A stretch of 64,000 nucleotides of DNA from Apostichopus japonicus (taxonomy: Eukaryota > Echinodermata > Holothuroidea > Aspidochirotida > Stichopodidae): contig NC_092576.1 of NCBI RefSeq assembly GCF_037975245.1, forward strand, positions 13,434,611 to 13,498,610, read 5' to 3'. Shown here piece by piece: positions 23,419 through 38,200 of this stretch. A model generated the notes under the pieces. It was not told where the DNA came from. It saw only the letters and a program-made list of their open reading frames with translations, and made no database searches. The position numbers were made by a program, and so were the translations under genes. Position 1 is the first letter of the stretch; every line of letters begins with the position of its first letter.

Positions 23419-26400
23419 TGAAACAACAACAACGGAATCACTCTTCATCATTCATCGTCAAGTTTTTAATAATTTCCTCATTTTCTTAGTTTTATCAAAG
23501 ATATAAGTATTTGGCAAAATTCTTTCCCTGTTCTATTTCTTGACCATTTTTATCATCAATTCATTACTATTATTATTATTGCTATTATTATTATTATCAT
23601 CATCTATTATTATTATTATTATTGCAATTTTTTTTCCCTCCTTCCCGCTTTCATCAGTCAATTCTTTCAATTTTAAACTTTTTCTCAATTTCGTTTTTAA
23701 TCGAGGGAGACGGTATTTAATTCTCGCCCAGTTATCACAAAATGAAAAAATTTAAATCAAGCCGGAATCGAGTTCGCAAGTAAAGTCAGAGTCAGAATTC
23801 TTTGGTCGGGAGTCAAATTTCTATACGTAAAAAAAATTGTAATTTTTATCGTTCTGCTAAGGGAAGTGAGACAGTAGCAGGCCAAGGTATTTGTGATGGA
23901 CTTCCATAACTCTTCTATAAGAAGAAAACAAGAAAGAACAAACCATAGCATCTTTCCAAGGTCAATACTGTTTCCCTTAACAGCTTAAAAACCCTGGAAG
24001 CATGACTTAATTTTGGTATCGCCAGCCTCATTTCATTACATTTTCAGATTTTGCTTCTAATTCTTTTATTAATACTTAAGATTCAAGTCCAAAAAAAAAA
24101 AAAATTATTTCAGTTTTCCATTTTATCTGTAAATTTCTGCTTGATAAAAAAAAAAAAATGTCCTTCATCAGGATAAGCCATTTTTTAATTGATGAATGGT
24201 TTGAATATTCACAGTTGAGTATTCATAAGGTTGAATATTCATAAGGTTGAATATTCATAACATTGAATATTTATGATAGGTACCTTAATACTTGAAAAGT
24301 TTTCATGGCATTCACTACCTCTCTCTTGGTAGAGAATTATTTTTGGAGTTTGCCCAAAGACAATGAGGATGGGTTCTAGGGTAGTTAGTTGACTGGGGAA
24401 ACGAATAGGAATGTTGGTACCATTAATGATTTGGATAGGGTTATGAAGGGTAGAGGTACCAAACCAATGATGGTGATGTTAAGAGAGAGGGGTGAGGGGC
24501 GGGGGGACATTAAGGAATAACCTTCATAAGAATACAATCATGGATTTTCACAGGTCTATCAGCCAAATTTTTGCTTTGAACAGTCAGTGCTGATGGTGAC
24601 TCCTTTTCCTCGAATCCTTAATGGAAGGTCGAAGGTCAGGAATCGTCGCGTGTGCATGCGTGGAAACAGAACAGTGTGCCAGGCTGAACATTTTAAAGAA
24701 TATTTCATATTTTGTGACACATTTGAAAAGCCAAGTTTTGAAAGGAAACTTATTTTCAGAAAGTTTGTAATAGATTGTGGGGTGATTGGGGGGGGTTGGG
24801 TAGGGGGGGCGATAGAATTCAGAAGTCAACATCATGGCAGGATTTATTACATATGCAGACAAAGTCATAGATCCCAAATGGTGTAATGAAAGAAAAAAAA
24901 GAAAGAGTAGTCCTATGAACTATAAAAAATATTTACACCTCATCTTTTCTTTCTCTTGTGAAGGAGGGCAAGTTCTTAGACACTGTGAAAAATATTGCAG
25001 TCAAATTTAGGAGGATTTCTGTAGGGAATTCTTTTACAGACAGTCACGTTATGGGTTTGAGTACAGTAGTCTTAGTGTAAATTGTACGTACGGTAACAGC
25101 CTTGATCACCTAGCTGCGTAAAGAAAAAAATATTTAAATGCCTAACGCTACTTCATGCCAGGTGTTGTAAACTGAACCCAGAGAGATAATAGGAAGACTT
25201 AATAGGTATAGGGTGGTATCGATTGTGCCAAATCTCTTCTTTTTTTTGTCTGCTCTCGTGATGAGGAGATTAAGAATAGTACCTATTAACTTGGTTTACA
25301 AAGTAACCACCATAAAGCAAACTTTATTTGCCATGCCGAGATTTTAATCAGACGCAAGAATCTAAATCTGGCTGGATTCATCTGGTGACATCACATTTTA
25401 TGGCTATCGTCTCGTTAGCCCTATCTTCAGTTACCAGCCCGATAAAAATCTGGAGTGTTTTGCAACTATCAGTTTAATGTATATGTATTTGGTTTTATTT
25501 TTGGAAAACCTTGAAACAAGATGTGTAACTTTAGTGGGTATTAAAAAAAGTAAAGGGCTCCAAAGTCTGGTATTAAAGTCCTAAAGCCTAAAAGGTAAAG
25601 GACTGGGAACCCCATCTGTACACAGGGGTGGTAAACTTGTTTAAATATTTGAAACCTCCATGCAAACAAATCAAATCGAAAGGTCGCAGATCTGTGGATT
25701 GGGTATTAAAGAAAATTGGTAAGGAGATTTGTTTTAGATCAACAGCAGATGTATATCTGTTCCCAGCACTCGTGTTGACTCAATTCTCCCAACGTTGACA
25801 CAGTGCCAGATAAAGATGCTCCTTTGTATCCCTCGACTGCAAACAATTGGGTAGGGGTATAAATTCCTCACCAGACTGATAAAAAAGTTGGCTTATCTTT
25901 TGAGATGATGGTGATAGGTTGTAACAGTTCTTTTAAAGCCAGACTTTGATCCATATGCAAATAAGGTGTATAACCATAAAGTAATTGGTTACCGTTTTTT
26001 TTTTTTTTTTTTTCCCTCTTCTTCAAAAACAACCTTCACAGATATACAATTCAAAGATTTTGAATATGTTAACGAGGTATGCCCAATTTTTTTTTACCCT
26101 TGCTGGTGGTGGTGTGTTGGGAAATACTACTAACTTCACAGAAGGAATCTGGAGTTGAAAGTGTTATTTGGAAAAAGTCTGACAGTGAACTATGTCAGAA
26201 AGTTTGATCCATAATGAGAAAAAAGGAGAATATTTACCCTTTTTACCAACATGATTGTGGTATACTTAGTACCCCATACTATTACACCGAGTTTGGTCAG
26301 AGAAAGACTTTGAATACTGAAATAGTACCCCCAGTTTTGCAATATATAGTTTGTATTGAAATCTGGTTCAGTTACATTTCAAAATGGTGGAGACAATGCA

Positions 26401-29400
26401 AACTTTTTTGCTAAAAATTTCTGATTTGTGGATTATGAATCTTACCTGCTCATATCAACCAAGCTTTTTATAGATAAAAAATAAAGACCACATTTTATTG
26501 AAAGCTTATACAAAGTTGTACATGTTTGAGCCGCTTCAAATTTGAGATATATATATATGTATATATAACAAATTTGGAATATTCTGAATTCTTGCATGTG
26601 TAGCTAGTTGCTGTTATCACTTTTGAGGTGCTAATATTGTTCAGACCTGTTTGCAGAGCAAGAAAAGACTAACAGTAAACCATTATGCAAAATATATTGG
26701 TACAGAGGTGGGATGGGGGAAGGGAGGGGTTATATATACACAATCCATTACCCCCACACCCCTCCTCCTCCCTCCCCTCTAAAAAAAAACAAGTAAGAAA
26801 ACCATCTGTTCAACAGTTAGCCTACCTCCCTCTCTCCAGTTGCTATTTTCCAACTATTTTTTGGAGTTTTTTTTTTCATATTTGCTAGCAGCCATTTTTT
26901 TTCTAAACATTCCTTTGTGAGCAAACACATTTACAGTGCCAAATCTTGAACAGTATTTTGCTATTTTTAACAGTTTTTGCAGAGTGCTAAGAAATCGAAT
27001 TTTCCTTTGTTTGTAGTGTATAAACAACATGTCTATTAGGCATTCCACATAGGTACATCAACATTAAAAAAAACACTGGTTTGATTTTTGGTCTTATTTT
27101 GTTTTTTACCTTTTCACCGTTTTTTGCAACTTTTTTTCCCAAAGTTGCAGTAGCACAGATGAATTATTTCTTACTTCACCCCTATCCCCCATGTTTTTCT
27201 TGCCAAAACTGCTAAAGTCATAGAAAAGCAGGAAGAAATAAGCCAAAAAAAACAATTGAACTTTTGTTTCAAACATCTTCTGAACTTTTGTCATTGCAAG
27301 CAATTTGTCTTTATCAACCTAGTTTCAAAAACCATTGTCATTACGTCAGTACTTTCAAGCTCGGCAGTAACGAATAGATGAAATGTAAGTGGAATTATCT
27401 AGCAATAAAGGAATTGGGAAAATAAAAAAAAAATATATCTAGCAATCTTCTTAGACCTGATCCCCTCGACAAAACAAAGAATGTAAAAGTATTTTTTCTT
27501 AAAAGTTTTTTTTACCACTTTTACACATTTTTTTTTTTTTCTTTTCCGGAAGTGTCTCTTTTCTTGCCCTGGAGGGAGAAAAATAGCATTTGCATTGTCT
27601 GACACAACCTCCCGTTTTTCGTATAACAAATGGGGCTGGCTGTTAGGATATTAAACCCTGTTCATAGTGAATTTTTACCAGTCTCTTGTTTACTTGCTGG
27701 GGAGGGGGATTGTTGTTTGGGTTAATGGGAAGAGGGGGGTGGGGGGTGGGGTGAGGTTCGGTGATGAAAGAGGATCCCTCAAAAGTGTACCTTACTGTTT
27801 TATATTTTTCATGCTGTGAGGTTGTAAGAGGAACTCAGGTTTCTTGATAACTCATTCTTAACTTGCAACCTGGACTTTCTCCTGCTGACTTGCTCTGCTT
27901 ACCATATTTTTATTTTATTATTTTTATTTTATATCTCAATGTCCTATGACAAGGGTATAATCTAAGTATCCTCACCTCATCTAGTTTCAAGTTTTTTTTT
28001 TTTTTTTCTTTTTCACTCTTGCAAAGTAAACATTCCCATTCTAAGCTATGCCTATATTTCTTGGCTTTTATACATCCCTGTAAAACGCAAACATATTTCT
28101 TAGACAATTCTGCCATGACCCTACTTATGTTGCTGAAATATCAAATAAGAAAAGAAAAAAGGGGGGTAACGGAAGAAGATATTAATGTTAAAGAAAAAAA
28201 GAGGGCCCTTTTCAAATTTCCCCCCAAAAAATGGGATTTGGAAAAAAAAAAAAAGTATTATATTTTGTTTTTTTTTGGTCTTACACTGGTTTTTTTTAAA
28301 GAGAGATATATTTTGCCGTGAGACCCAATTCCAGAAGTAAAAGACCTTTACATAGCTATATATATATATATATATATGTGCACATAAATATATATTATAC
28401 AAACTTTATGCAAAACATTTCTACAGTACTGTTAATAATGCTTGTTTTATTCATGTGTTGAGAAGTCGCTTTTGTTTGGCGTCTCAAAGAGCAACAAAAA
28501 GTAGTGTTTCGTTTCTGAGTAATGAAATCAGAAGAAGTAGTTTGAGAGATGAATGAAAGTGAATAAAACAATCACAGGGAACAAGCCAGTGTATATCACT
28601 AAGTATATAAACCACCCCACCCCACCCCCACCCCTCACCTTCCAATAATTGAATAACAAAACATATCTCTGGTCACGTTCTTCGGAAGTAGAAAAGCTTC
28701 AACCGTGAGTATAACTCCCTTTTGAAGGCCCTCAGAGCTTCAAAAGTGCAAGAATGGTTTCCTTTGAAATTTTTTTTTTTAATTTAAAGGGGGACACATA
28801 ATCTGAGAATATGTCATATGAAGACATATTCCTGAATAGCCCCCTCACAAACGTCAAGAAAGTAACATGCTTGGAAATGAAAAATTGAGGCAACTTTCAA
28901 TGTTGCACGACAACCAGGGGCATCAGGGAGGGAAAAATTTGATTGAATCTGGTGGAATGGGGAATGGAGGGTCACGAAATTTGAGGAGCAGGGGGAGGGG
29001 AGGGAGGGGGTGTATGGGTTTTTACATGGCCCCCTATATACTCCTAACCCTAAAGGAGGATACTAAAAATCACCAGCAATTTCATCTTATTGGTTTCAAC
29101 AATACACTGGTTTGTTCCCATTGTTAACAAATGCAGATGATCCCATTGTATTTTTTTTGTGTTGTTAAAAAACAATTTAAGAAGAGAACTGTATGTCCCC
29201 AATCAGAATGCATGATAATAAAATGTTTCTGTGTTTATAGCTATGATTTATTAAAAAGAGAAAAATTCAAAGTCATAATCGCCAAGTCGTATGTCGTCTG
29301 TCTTAAAGTCGAGCAGGCAGAAAAGTTTGCTATGTTAAAGTAAATCAGGGAATAAGACAGATAAATCTTTGTAAACTACGTGATGACAATTAGCAGTGTT

Positions 29401-31319
29401 TCCGTTCATTATTAACACGGTGACATGAACAATTTCAAGAACATATTACAATGATTGTCATATTTTCATTATTATTATTTTTTTTTGTAAGAAACTTTTA
29501 TTACTACAAATGTTTTAAGAAAATTTCATTTAAAAAGGGGGGCCATTTTTGTTCCTTTTATATTTTTTATTATTTTTAAACATTATTAAAGGGAAAAAAA
29601 ATGCAAAAACAGATACCAGCTTATAGCCCACATGGTTTAAGGCTAGTCTGTTTGTTTTAGTGTTTTTTTGTAGCATTATGTCTGTGGCTTGCCCAGTTGG
29701 GCACAGTATGACTTGTGTCAATTAACGGTGGTGGTACCAGGCCTGTAGCCAGAGTTTAATTTTTATTAGAGGGGAGGGCAGGGGGAGAATCCAAGGGAGC
29801 TTGGTTGGGTAAGGGGTGCTTAGATGCAGAATTTACTGTTGCCAGTGTGTACAACTTTGCTTGTGTGTTATAAACTGTAAGACATTTCAAAGAAGAATTT
29901 TGGCAGAGTACCCCCCAACCCCTTCCCCTCCCAGGGCTGCAGCTCTGGGTGGTACCATGGGCAAATTTCACTCCCTCCTCAAAGCCATAGTGCATATTTC
30001 ATAGTAATTATTCAATTCTAAGGTTAACTCAATAATGAGTCACGTCGCTAGACCCTCTTGATCGGTAATAGTATGCTGGTGCCACCACTGGACAATAAAT
30101 TGGTTGATGGCCATTGTCTTGTCAAAACTGAGTCTGGACCAGAATTCAAAACATTTTACCTGTCTCAGGAAAGAAGATATTTTTGCTACTAAAAAAAAAA
30201 AAAAAGAGAGAAAAAAGTGGAGGAAAAGGAACTTCAGATGTTTTTTATACAGAGCTGTGAATTTTTTTAGCCAATAGAATTGGTTGATCTATGTACTTCA
30301 TGTCTCTTGTAAAGAGCTTTGTGATTGGTCAAGGCCTTTTGGTCAGCCCGCAGTGGATAGTCCTTAATATTCTTCCTATCGTAAAACAACAACAATGTGT
30401 CTGACCACAGGTGATATCTGTGGGATTACGACCTTAATTCTCTCCAAAGGTTATGGTGATTAATGTAGAAAGTAGCTTATTCAATGCTTTTTTTTTTTTT
30501 TTGCTCATATAATTTAAAAAAGAAAAAGGATAGAAAAAATGACCAAAAGTAATAGAAAAGAACAAAAAAACAACCTTTGTTATCTTCACCAAATTCATTC
30601 AATGCTTTATTTCCATGTTATATGTGATTCCATCATTATTTGCTGTTCTCAATAAACCAGCTCGCATTTCAATGTTTCCCAACGTTTCGTCTTTTCTAAT
30701 CGCATGGAATGGTTAAATTTGTTTTGGGGGAATGCTCACTAAAAGTTGCATTGACCCATTGACCCAAAAAAACTTCTAACCCTCTTCACTACCAGGGTTG
30801 GGAGAGGGCGAAGGAACCTTTTGCTTTATCTAAGGATAGTAAGACATTTCTTTGGATTTGGTACTGACATGGCAAAGCATCAAGGAATTTTCTTCCAAAT
30901 GTCACAAAACATACTTCCAGAGATGACATTAGACGGGACCAATTCAAGACACCATTTGTAAAACTTTACATCGAGAACTTTGCGCTTCCGGTAGCTGCTT
31001 TAACAAGGGCTGCTTTTCTGGTTGCAACTGTTGCTGGAATTTCAGCCAATTTTTGAGCCATCGATAAAATTTTGATAATTATGATCTAGATTAGTATGAG
31101 GGGCACCCACGCCGAGTTGGTTAGAGGTAGCACGGCAGTCGTTGCCGTTCTCTAAGGGCGATTTTTTGGGGGGCAAAATGCGCAAGTGGTACGGGAATCG
31201 AGAGCAATTTGCCATCGATGCCCGTCAATTAATATTATACCATGGTAGCAGCTCTGTAAAGGAGCATCTAACGTATCCTTTTCTCCCAAAACGATATTGT
31301 ACACTGAAGCTTGTAGTCC
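23419..31319. other. Intergenic region between convergent genes
   Basis: After the A1CF-like stop comes a presumptive 3' UTR with (ATT)n at 23567-23625. The rest is AT-rich with many homopolymer runs, an (AT)n at 28359-28377 and G-rich tracts (24780-24810, 27710-27755, 28990-29010). No exon, RNA gene or full element was recognised. A stretch at 31098-31250 has a weak tRNA box A-like start (CGCCGAGTTGGTTAGAGG). Confidence 0.5.
24201..24275. repeat. Tandem repeat, about 16 bp x 4-5
   Basis: TTGAATATTCATAAGG and variants are repeated head to tail. Confidence 0.88.
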
Positions 31320-32090
31320 AATGCTACCTTAACACAGTGTAGTGTGAGGGGAGAGGGAGGTTTAACCATCTACACAGGATTGGCTATAAAAAAGATGTGG
31401 ACCTTGGCATTCAGCCACATCAAATGTGATATTAACTTATTCAGTTCCATGACTGTTCCACACACCAGCATCTTCACTCCAGGCAAAGATGTGATGGGGG
31501 TGGGGGGGGGGAGGTTTAACCATCTACACAGCAATAGCTATACGAAGACGTTGAGTTCGGCAATCACCAACATCAAATGTGAAGTTAAATTAATCAGTTC
31601 CATGACTGTCCATGCATGATGCAGCAGCATCTGTACAGTGTATTCCAAGCTATGCAATGCAGTGTTCTGTGATTGAAAGGTTTAACCATGTTTACAGAAC
31701 CAGCCATGGATAGGTTCAGCCATCAGCTTTAGATACCAACTGAGATGTGAACTTAACAACAGTTCCGGGCCTAACCCACACAGCACTTGATTTATTCCAG
31801 CTTATGCAAAGCAGTGTAGTGTCATCCAGAAACTGAAAAACCTATACAGCAATAGCTATGGACATATCTTACATCTTGTACATTAAATGTGATATCGACT
31901 TGGTTAGTTCATCGAGCAGTCCACGCAGCACCACCCTCCCACCTTTATAAAAGGGTGTGTGACACAGTGCATTTGTGAAGGGGGAGGTATCCACCATCTA
32001 GCGCCATGAAAAGATGTTAAACACGCCAATCAGCTACACCACATGTGATGTTAACTACTATGTCATATCCTTGGCTGTCCTAGCAGTACC
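31320..32090. repeat. Tandem repeat, about 155-165 bp x 5, in the INTS11 3' flank
   Basis: GGTTTAACCATCTACACAG-type starts recur at 31359, 31513, 31678, about 31840 and about 31990, each followed by AATAGCTAT, ATCAAATGTGATGTTAACTT-like and CAGTTCCATGACTGTCC-like segments. It lies just past the INTS11 stop and so probably in its 3' UTR or immediate downstream region. Confidence 0.85.
31791..31796 (-). promoter_or_regulatory. Candidate INTS11 poly(A) signal
   Basis: AATAAA on the - strand, about 370 bp downstream of the INTS11 stop. It is the first exact hexamer noticed past the stop and lies within a tandem repeat. It is a plausible signal only; no transcript evidence is available here. Confidence 0.35.
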
Positions 32091-32163
32091 GCCCGCATTC
32101 CGAAGCCGTCGTGAAGCAACCGCTAGCAGCGATGCGACCTTTGACATGCCACGAAAAATGCTG

Positions 32164-32232
32164 TCACAATTGCATCAGATACTCAAAGTCATTTTTCAGC
32201 GTGTGGAAGAGGGTGCTGCCAAGTTCTTCCTC
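32164..32232 (-). CDS. INTS11: INTS11 terminal coding exon
   Basis: [19 protein letters not shown], then MQL and TGA. This corresponds to the INTS11 C-terminal end (DEELG-F--SLL in vertebrates), which belongs to the INTS9-binding region. The acceptor TATCTTTAACAG has a T-rich tract that is mostly the 3' tail of an adjacent SINE. Confidence 0.88.
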   Translation of the reverse strand, partial: EEELGSTLFHTLKNDFEYLMQL

Positions 32233-35200
32233 CTGTTAAAGATAAAAATAATCATAATAATAATAATATTAATAATAATCAGCAGTTATAATCGCTTAAA
32301 GGCATTGAAGACTCACCCCAAACAGCGTGCCGCCATCTTTAAGAAGTTAAGTTTTCGTTGCTTGCTAACTGCTTGCTAAGTGCAGTTTTTCTGCTCGTCG
32401 CTACAAAATGCAGACAGTAATGAACGTGATACCTTGTTATCTTTAGCTGGACCTGAGATGTCCATCGCTGTATCGTTTATACACTGTGCTGTGGGTATTG
32501 ACCGCAGCTGTATGTACTGACTGTACACTAGTGTCTAATTACCGACGGTAGCAAGCTGTGTGTGTATTTTTTGGGATCGAAGGTGGTGTCTAACACTTCT
32601 GTTACACCTCACTCGAAACTAGGTCAGATTACCGACATGAGCATTTCTTTTTGCGCGAGTCTTCACACCCTTTAAGCGACCACAAATGATGGAGAAGCCC
32701 GCAAGGGCTTATGAAGTACAACTTACACGTCGGGTGGCTTCCAATTCAACATATTAACTCAAATTTGGAACCTTTTTCAATTTCGAAAGTCCTTTCAGAT
32801 GGGAAAACCGTAGATTGCTCTTGGATGAAAAAACCCAACTTGCTATGAACCGGCCGGGTATCGAACCCAGAACCTCCCGATCGCTAAGCCTCATTGCTTC
32901 AAAATGTCACCGCCTTTATCCAATCGGCTACAGCGCCGGTAAAGATACCAACACACAGAATCAGTTTCATTAAAGACATTCAAGGTATCAAAAAATGATT
33001 CAAATCTATTTCGCTACTTTTTTTCATAAGAAAAGGAAGTATAACATTTAATATTTTGGGTACTAAGAATTTTACGACAACGTGATGAAACAAGATAACG
33101 CACGTCAGAAATTTCCATAATTATTTATGAAAGGCAGGATAGCAGGTCTGTGTAGATTTAGATCAGCAATCCTACTCAATACCAGCCTCTCGAAACAACA
33201 TTGAATGTTGGAACGTTGCTCACCTGATAAGACCACGAGACGAGCATTTTCAGGTCTTCATCATCTTCATCCTCTGCGGAGCACTAAACACAAAAGTATA
33301 ATAATAAATGAGACTTATATAGCGCCAAATCAGTAGACAAATGCCACTGCTCAAGGCGCTTTACAAAGAAAGCAAATTAATTTACAAAAGAACAAGTGAA
33401 AAGATGGGTCTTAAGTAGACTTTTGAATGTAGAAAGTTTATAGCATGTTCGAATGTGATCTGGTAACTTGTTCCAGAGCTAAGAGCCAGAGTATTCGAAG
33501 CTTCTGTAACCATAGGTCTTTCAAGCGTGGTTTAGGAACAGTTAAATACAGTTTGTTGGAGGAACGAAGTGTGCGAGTTGAAATATATGGCAAGAGAAGT
33601 TGTGACAGGTACACAGGCCGTTCCAGATGATGAGCACAAAAGGTGAGAAGAAGTAGTTTATACTGAATTCTGTAGCTGATAGGGAGCCAATGAAGTTCCT
33701 TCAGAAGTGGAGTGGTTCGGCATTTTCTTCCCTTCCTTTCACAATATATATATTCAATATTCTAGCAATACAAGTGGGCAGAGCATGGGCCCACCAAGCA
33801 AGTTTCCTGTGGTCTTTTGAAGGTTTTTTAATAAACAATTTAGACCTGTACAGCAAAGCTTTTGAAGATGTTTTACCCCTGATGACATCCCAGATCACCT
33901 GCTGAGATCTACTTTTAGGAGCAAAGAACTTAGTTTTAGCCAGTTAAAATAGGTATATGCAATAAACCATATCTTGATATTGAGATGGTTTTTCCAACAG
34001 TGTGGATTAATTTATGTTTCTCTGAATGTTCTTTCAATGATATCAACACCGAACCATGCAATCCCCTTTGTTCAAGTTTGTTGATCCCCTTTGCTTCAAC
34101 CACCCCTCTCACCCCGATCCCCACCCCCACCATCTGAATCCTTTGTAATAAATCGTTCTTACCTTCAACAAGACCGACCCGATGAGAATTGATCCGTCGG
34201 GTGATAACAAGACTGAATGGTCTGGAAGTAATCTGGTACAACAATTAGAAATGAAAAATTTCAAATTCCATCCCGCAAAAATTGAACAAAATATACTTTT
34301 CATACTGTTCGAAAAAGAATATTGACTGGTTTTGAGGTATGATGAAAATAGAACCCTACACTGTCAACTTTGAAAATGATGTTCTAAATCGGTGTCTCAG
34401 AATCAAATGGGAAAAAAAAATTGTGTAGACCAATAAATTATGGATATGGACACAGGCTGATACTCACTTTTCCAGCTTGGAATGAAGTGTTTCCATGGTA
34501 ACGGGAGGCACGGAGACCGTAGATGTGAACCTTATTTCGTGTTCTTTTAGATCTAAATCGTTCAGGATCTTGGAAGGTTCCTCGACCTTCAATTTCTGGA
34601 AGGCAAAAAGGAGTGATCTAATTTTTAGCAGAAACATGATGGCCACTAAAATTTTATTGAAGGATGTCATGAATTTGGCTTGAGATTTAAGCAAATTTAC
34701 TGCCTTTCTCACTAATTTACCTGTCACCCTCCCCCCTCATCAAAACCTCCCCACTTCCTCCGAGCCCTCCTGGCCTTACAGTTTTGCTTTACAGTGAGAC
34801 AGCTCACTAGATTAACATGAACAGAGCAACTAAATAACTACAGTGTAAATCTAAGTGTTTATAAATTAAAACTGCTAATTTGTTATAAATCTGAAAATGC
34901 GTTGCCGCATATGATGATGTGAGTCTTCTAACTATGTCAGTTCTGGTACTGCCCTTAGAGAGTAGGGTGGGAAGGATGGGGGGGGGCTAGGAGAGGTGAG
35001 TAGGGGTGGCTGCCATCTCTGTACAGGGGATCTATCCTTTAATTCAGGTCTTCCCCAAAGGATGGTGATAGTTGTGAATGGTAGTGGTTAATGATATGTT
35101 TTAATGTAATGTAATATGTTAACGATAGTTGTCAATGTAAACTGTTAACCGCTTTACATATGTTAACATGTCACTGATACAAATTTGATTTTTAACTGAT

Positions 35201-38200
35201 AAATGGTTACTTTAATATCTCAAAGCGGTGTGTGTGAGTGTGTGGGTAAATTTATATTTCTCTATATGCCTTCTGTGAATAACAGGATGTCTGCATTTAT
35301 GTTTTCAACGTCTCCACTCTTGATTGGCGCTCCCTTTGACACAGCTTCCTAATACACAAAGATATATATATATATATAGTATGATAACAAATAGCTGTGA
35401 AATTGTTTCTGAAGGGTATATCTGTGCCCATTTCCTTTGATGGGTTTAGGTGTATCGGGTAGACGGTTCCCTGCCGGTTGGTATACTTACATCTTCTGAA
35501 ATCACCAGAACACCATGGAAGGTCTTGGATCTCTTCTCTGACCGTAGGTCCATCAAATCACCTGTTAGGATAACAACAATGAGTTTGGATTAAAAAACAG
35601 TTAGATAATATCCTAGAGGACTGAAAAAAAATGATGAAATGAGGGGGGGGGTGGGAGGTGGGAGGGGTAGGAATGGGGGATGGGAGATTGAGGACATTTA
35701 AACTGTCATAAATTTTCGATCTTACACTCACAATTTTTGTCTTGATCAAGTTGAGAACATTTTACACAACCAACCATAAATTAACTGTTGTGACTGTGGC
35801 ACTGACATTTACTCTGACATTTTAAACACAAACTTTGATTCCCAAATGTGTCAAGATCATTTAAGTAAAATAAAATAAAACTGTTAGCAAACTACTTATC
35901 CACTAGAGAGCCTGTTTAGGAGAATGTGTTAAAGTAAGTAGACTTACTTTTACACAAGATCATTTAAGGATAGATCATGATCTGGAATCAAAAACATTTA
36001 CAAGAAAATATCCCACCAGAACTGACAAAAAACATGACAAACTGAGAGAAGGCATGAAAGAGTGTGTGACAATCTCTGGAATTCTCTCAACATATTAATT
36101 TAGATTCCTAACGGAGGAGGCAGAGCTTGACGGAGCAAGATCGTTTCGTGACACAAAAAGTGTGACAGAATGCGTGACACAGGATGTGTGACAGTCTCCA
36201 AGAGCAATGCAAGCGTGACCTTCACATAGTACAAAACCCATCGAGCAATTAAAGCAGCATATATATGACATGTGACATACCGAGGCTGTATATGCAAATG
36301 AAATGCTTTATTAATGATTATTCACAAGTCAGATGTTATTTAACAGCCAGTTGGGACAATTTCCTAATGCTAATACCACTCTAAACTGTACTCCAATATC
36401 ATGCTCTCAAAGCACTGGTATTGTCAGTACAAACAGTTCCTAACCTTGATCTGATAGAAACATGATATTCATACTGCTCACTGACAATACGAGTGCTCTG
36501 AAGCGGGACATGACACTACAGTATAGAAAAATATAGTCCCAACTGGGTGCTTTTTATTTCAAAGGGAAGAAAAGGGAATGTGTAATTTCCCAGTAAATGA
36601 ACTATCCAAATTACTGGTTGAGAAATTGATAAAACAGCTAAAATTGCTGACAGTAAGCAATGGGAGACAGTTAAAAGTACATTTTGCAAAAAAAAGCAAC
36701 ACTTTCTTAGAAGGAAGTTACGGCACCGGGATATCGTAGTTGCGCTTGGCCTAGCCAACCTGTTCTTTGATTGAGGTGTAGTTAGGCTAGCGCTCACGGA
36801 GCTAGTGGTTTTTTTATGGATTAGATGGAAAGTCTGTAGAAACTACATCCATCAACCCCTTACAGGGGAATGGTGATGTCCAAATGTATCATCATGGACC
36901 AAAATAACACATTGATTGATGCTTTCAAGTATGGCAAAACTACATAATTTAAGAAATCGATAAAAACAATTAATTACCTGGCTGGTTCATTGTTCTCTTT
37001 AGCAGGCTCAAGGGCATGTCGACCGATATGGTAGGTTTAGTTGCCACGGCGATGCTCTGTCCATTGGCTGGCATGAAGCAGCCGATATCTGTTAGAAAAC
37101 ACCAATTATCGGCGAGTACAAATAAATATTGCTGATTCGCAATATTAGCAAGTCTTTTGACGTTTGGGATGTCGATAAAACTTTCAAATACCTCACAGTT
37201 CAATTTCACACTGGAGCAATTTGAATACATTTTAAAGTCAAACCCAGTGCCATGGAAAAGGTTGGGTTTAGTTGGAGAAGTTGCTCAAGATGAATACTTT
37301 GAACAAATTTCACACACACATGACCTATTAATCTTTACCGACAAAATTATTCTTGTTTTCACTTCATCCGAATTCCTGAAATTATTGTCAGGGGAACAGA
37401 GGACGAAAAGAGACGTAACTAATCATTCTAAAATAAAATGTCTAGAAGTCGTGAAACTTCACCTACCAAATTCTTGAGTGATCTTCTGTTTGAGAAATTC
37501 CATTTTGGTGGCCTCGCCGTGAACCAAGACCACGTTCTTCGGCTCACACTGGCGGATCAGTTGCATGATACCCTTGGCGTCCGCATGGGCACTGAAAATG
37601 GGGAACGAGGCGGAGACACCTGTGAGATCATCAACAGCTAGAAAACATGACAGTCACAATGGCTGTCAACAGCTGAGAATATGTTAGGCACTTTATTTTG
37701 AGAATACCCATATATTGACAGTTTGACCACATGGAAAAAGGAAGGTGGTAGGAGGACACTGAAAATTGGGGAACGAGGTAGAGATAACCGTTAGATCATT
37801 AACAGCTATAAACACGACAGTCACAATGGCTGTCAATAGCTTAGAATGAGGTATGTGTTTTTAGAATACCTGTACTGACAGTTTGACGGAATGAAAAGAG
37901 GAAAGGTGTTAGAAGGGCTGAGAGTGCAACAGCTACGTATTACATGGCTGTCAACAGCTTACAACATGTTAGGCACTTTATTTTGAGAACACCCATACTG
38001 TAGGGCACTTTATTTTGAGAACACCCGTACTGACAGTTTGACAGAATGAAAAGAGGAAGGTGTTAGAAGGGCTGAGAGTGCAACAAAGGCTGTTAACAGC
38101 TTGTAACAACTGAGGCACCTGTATTGAGAAAGCTCACTCTGATTGGTCGACTCAATTGACACTGGGAAAGAGGTACAGAAAACATGAGATCACCAATAGC

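Noticed and set aside
29738-29966. Small inverted-repeat element with GGTACCA ends
   Set aside because: Only seven bases of each end match clearly and no target duplication is visible.
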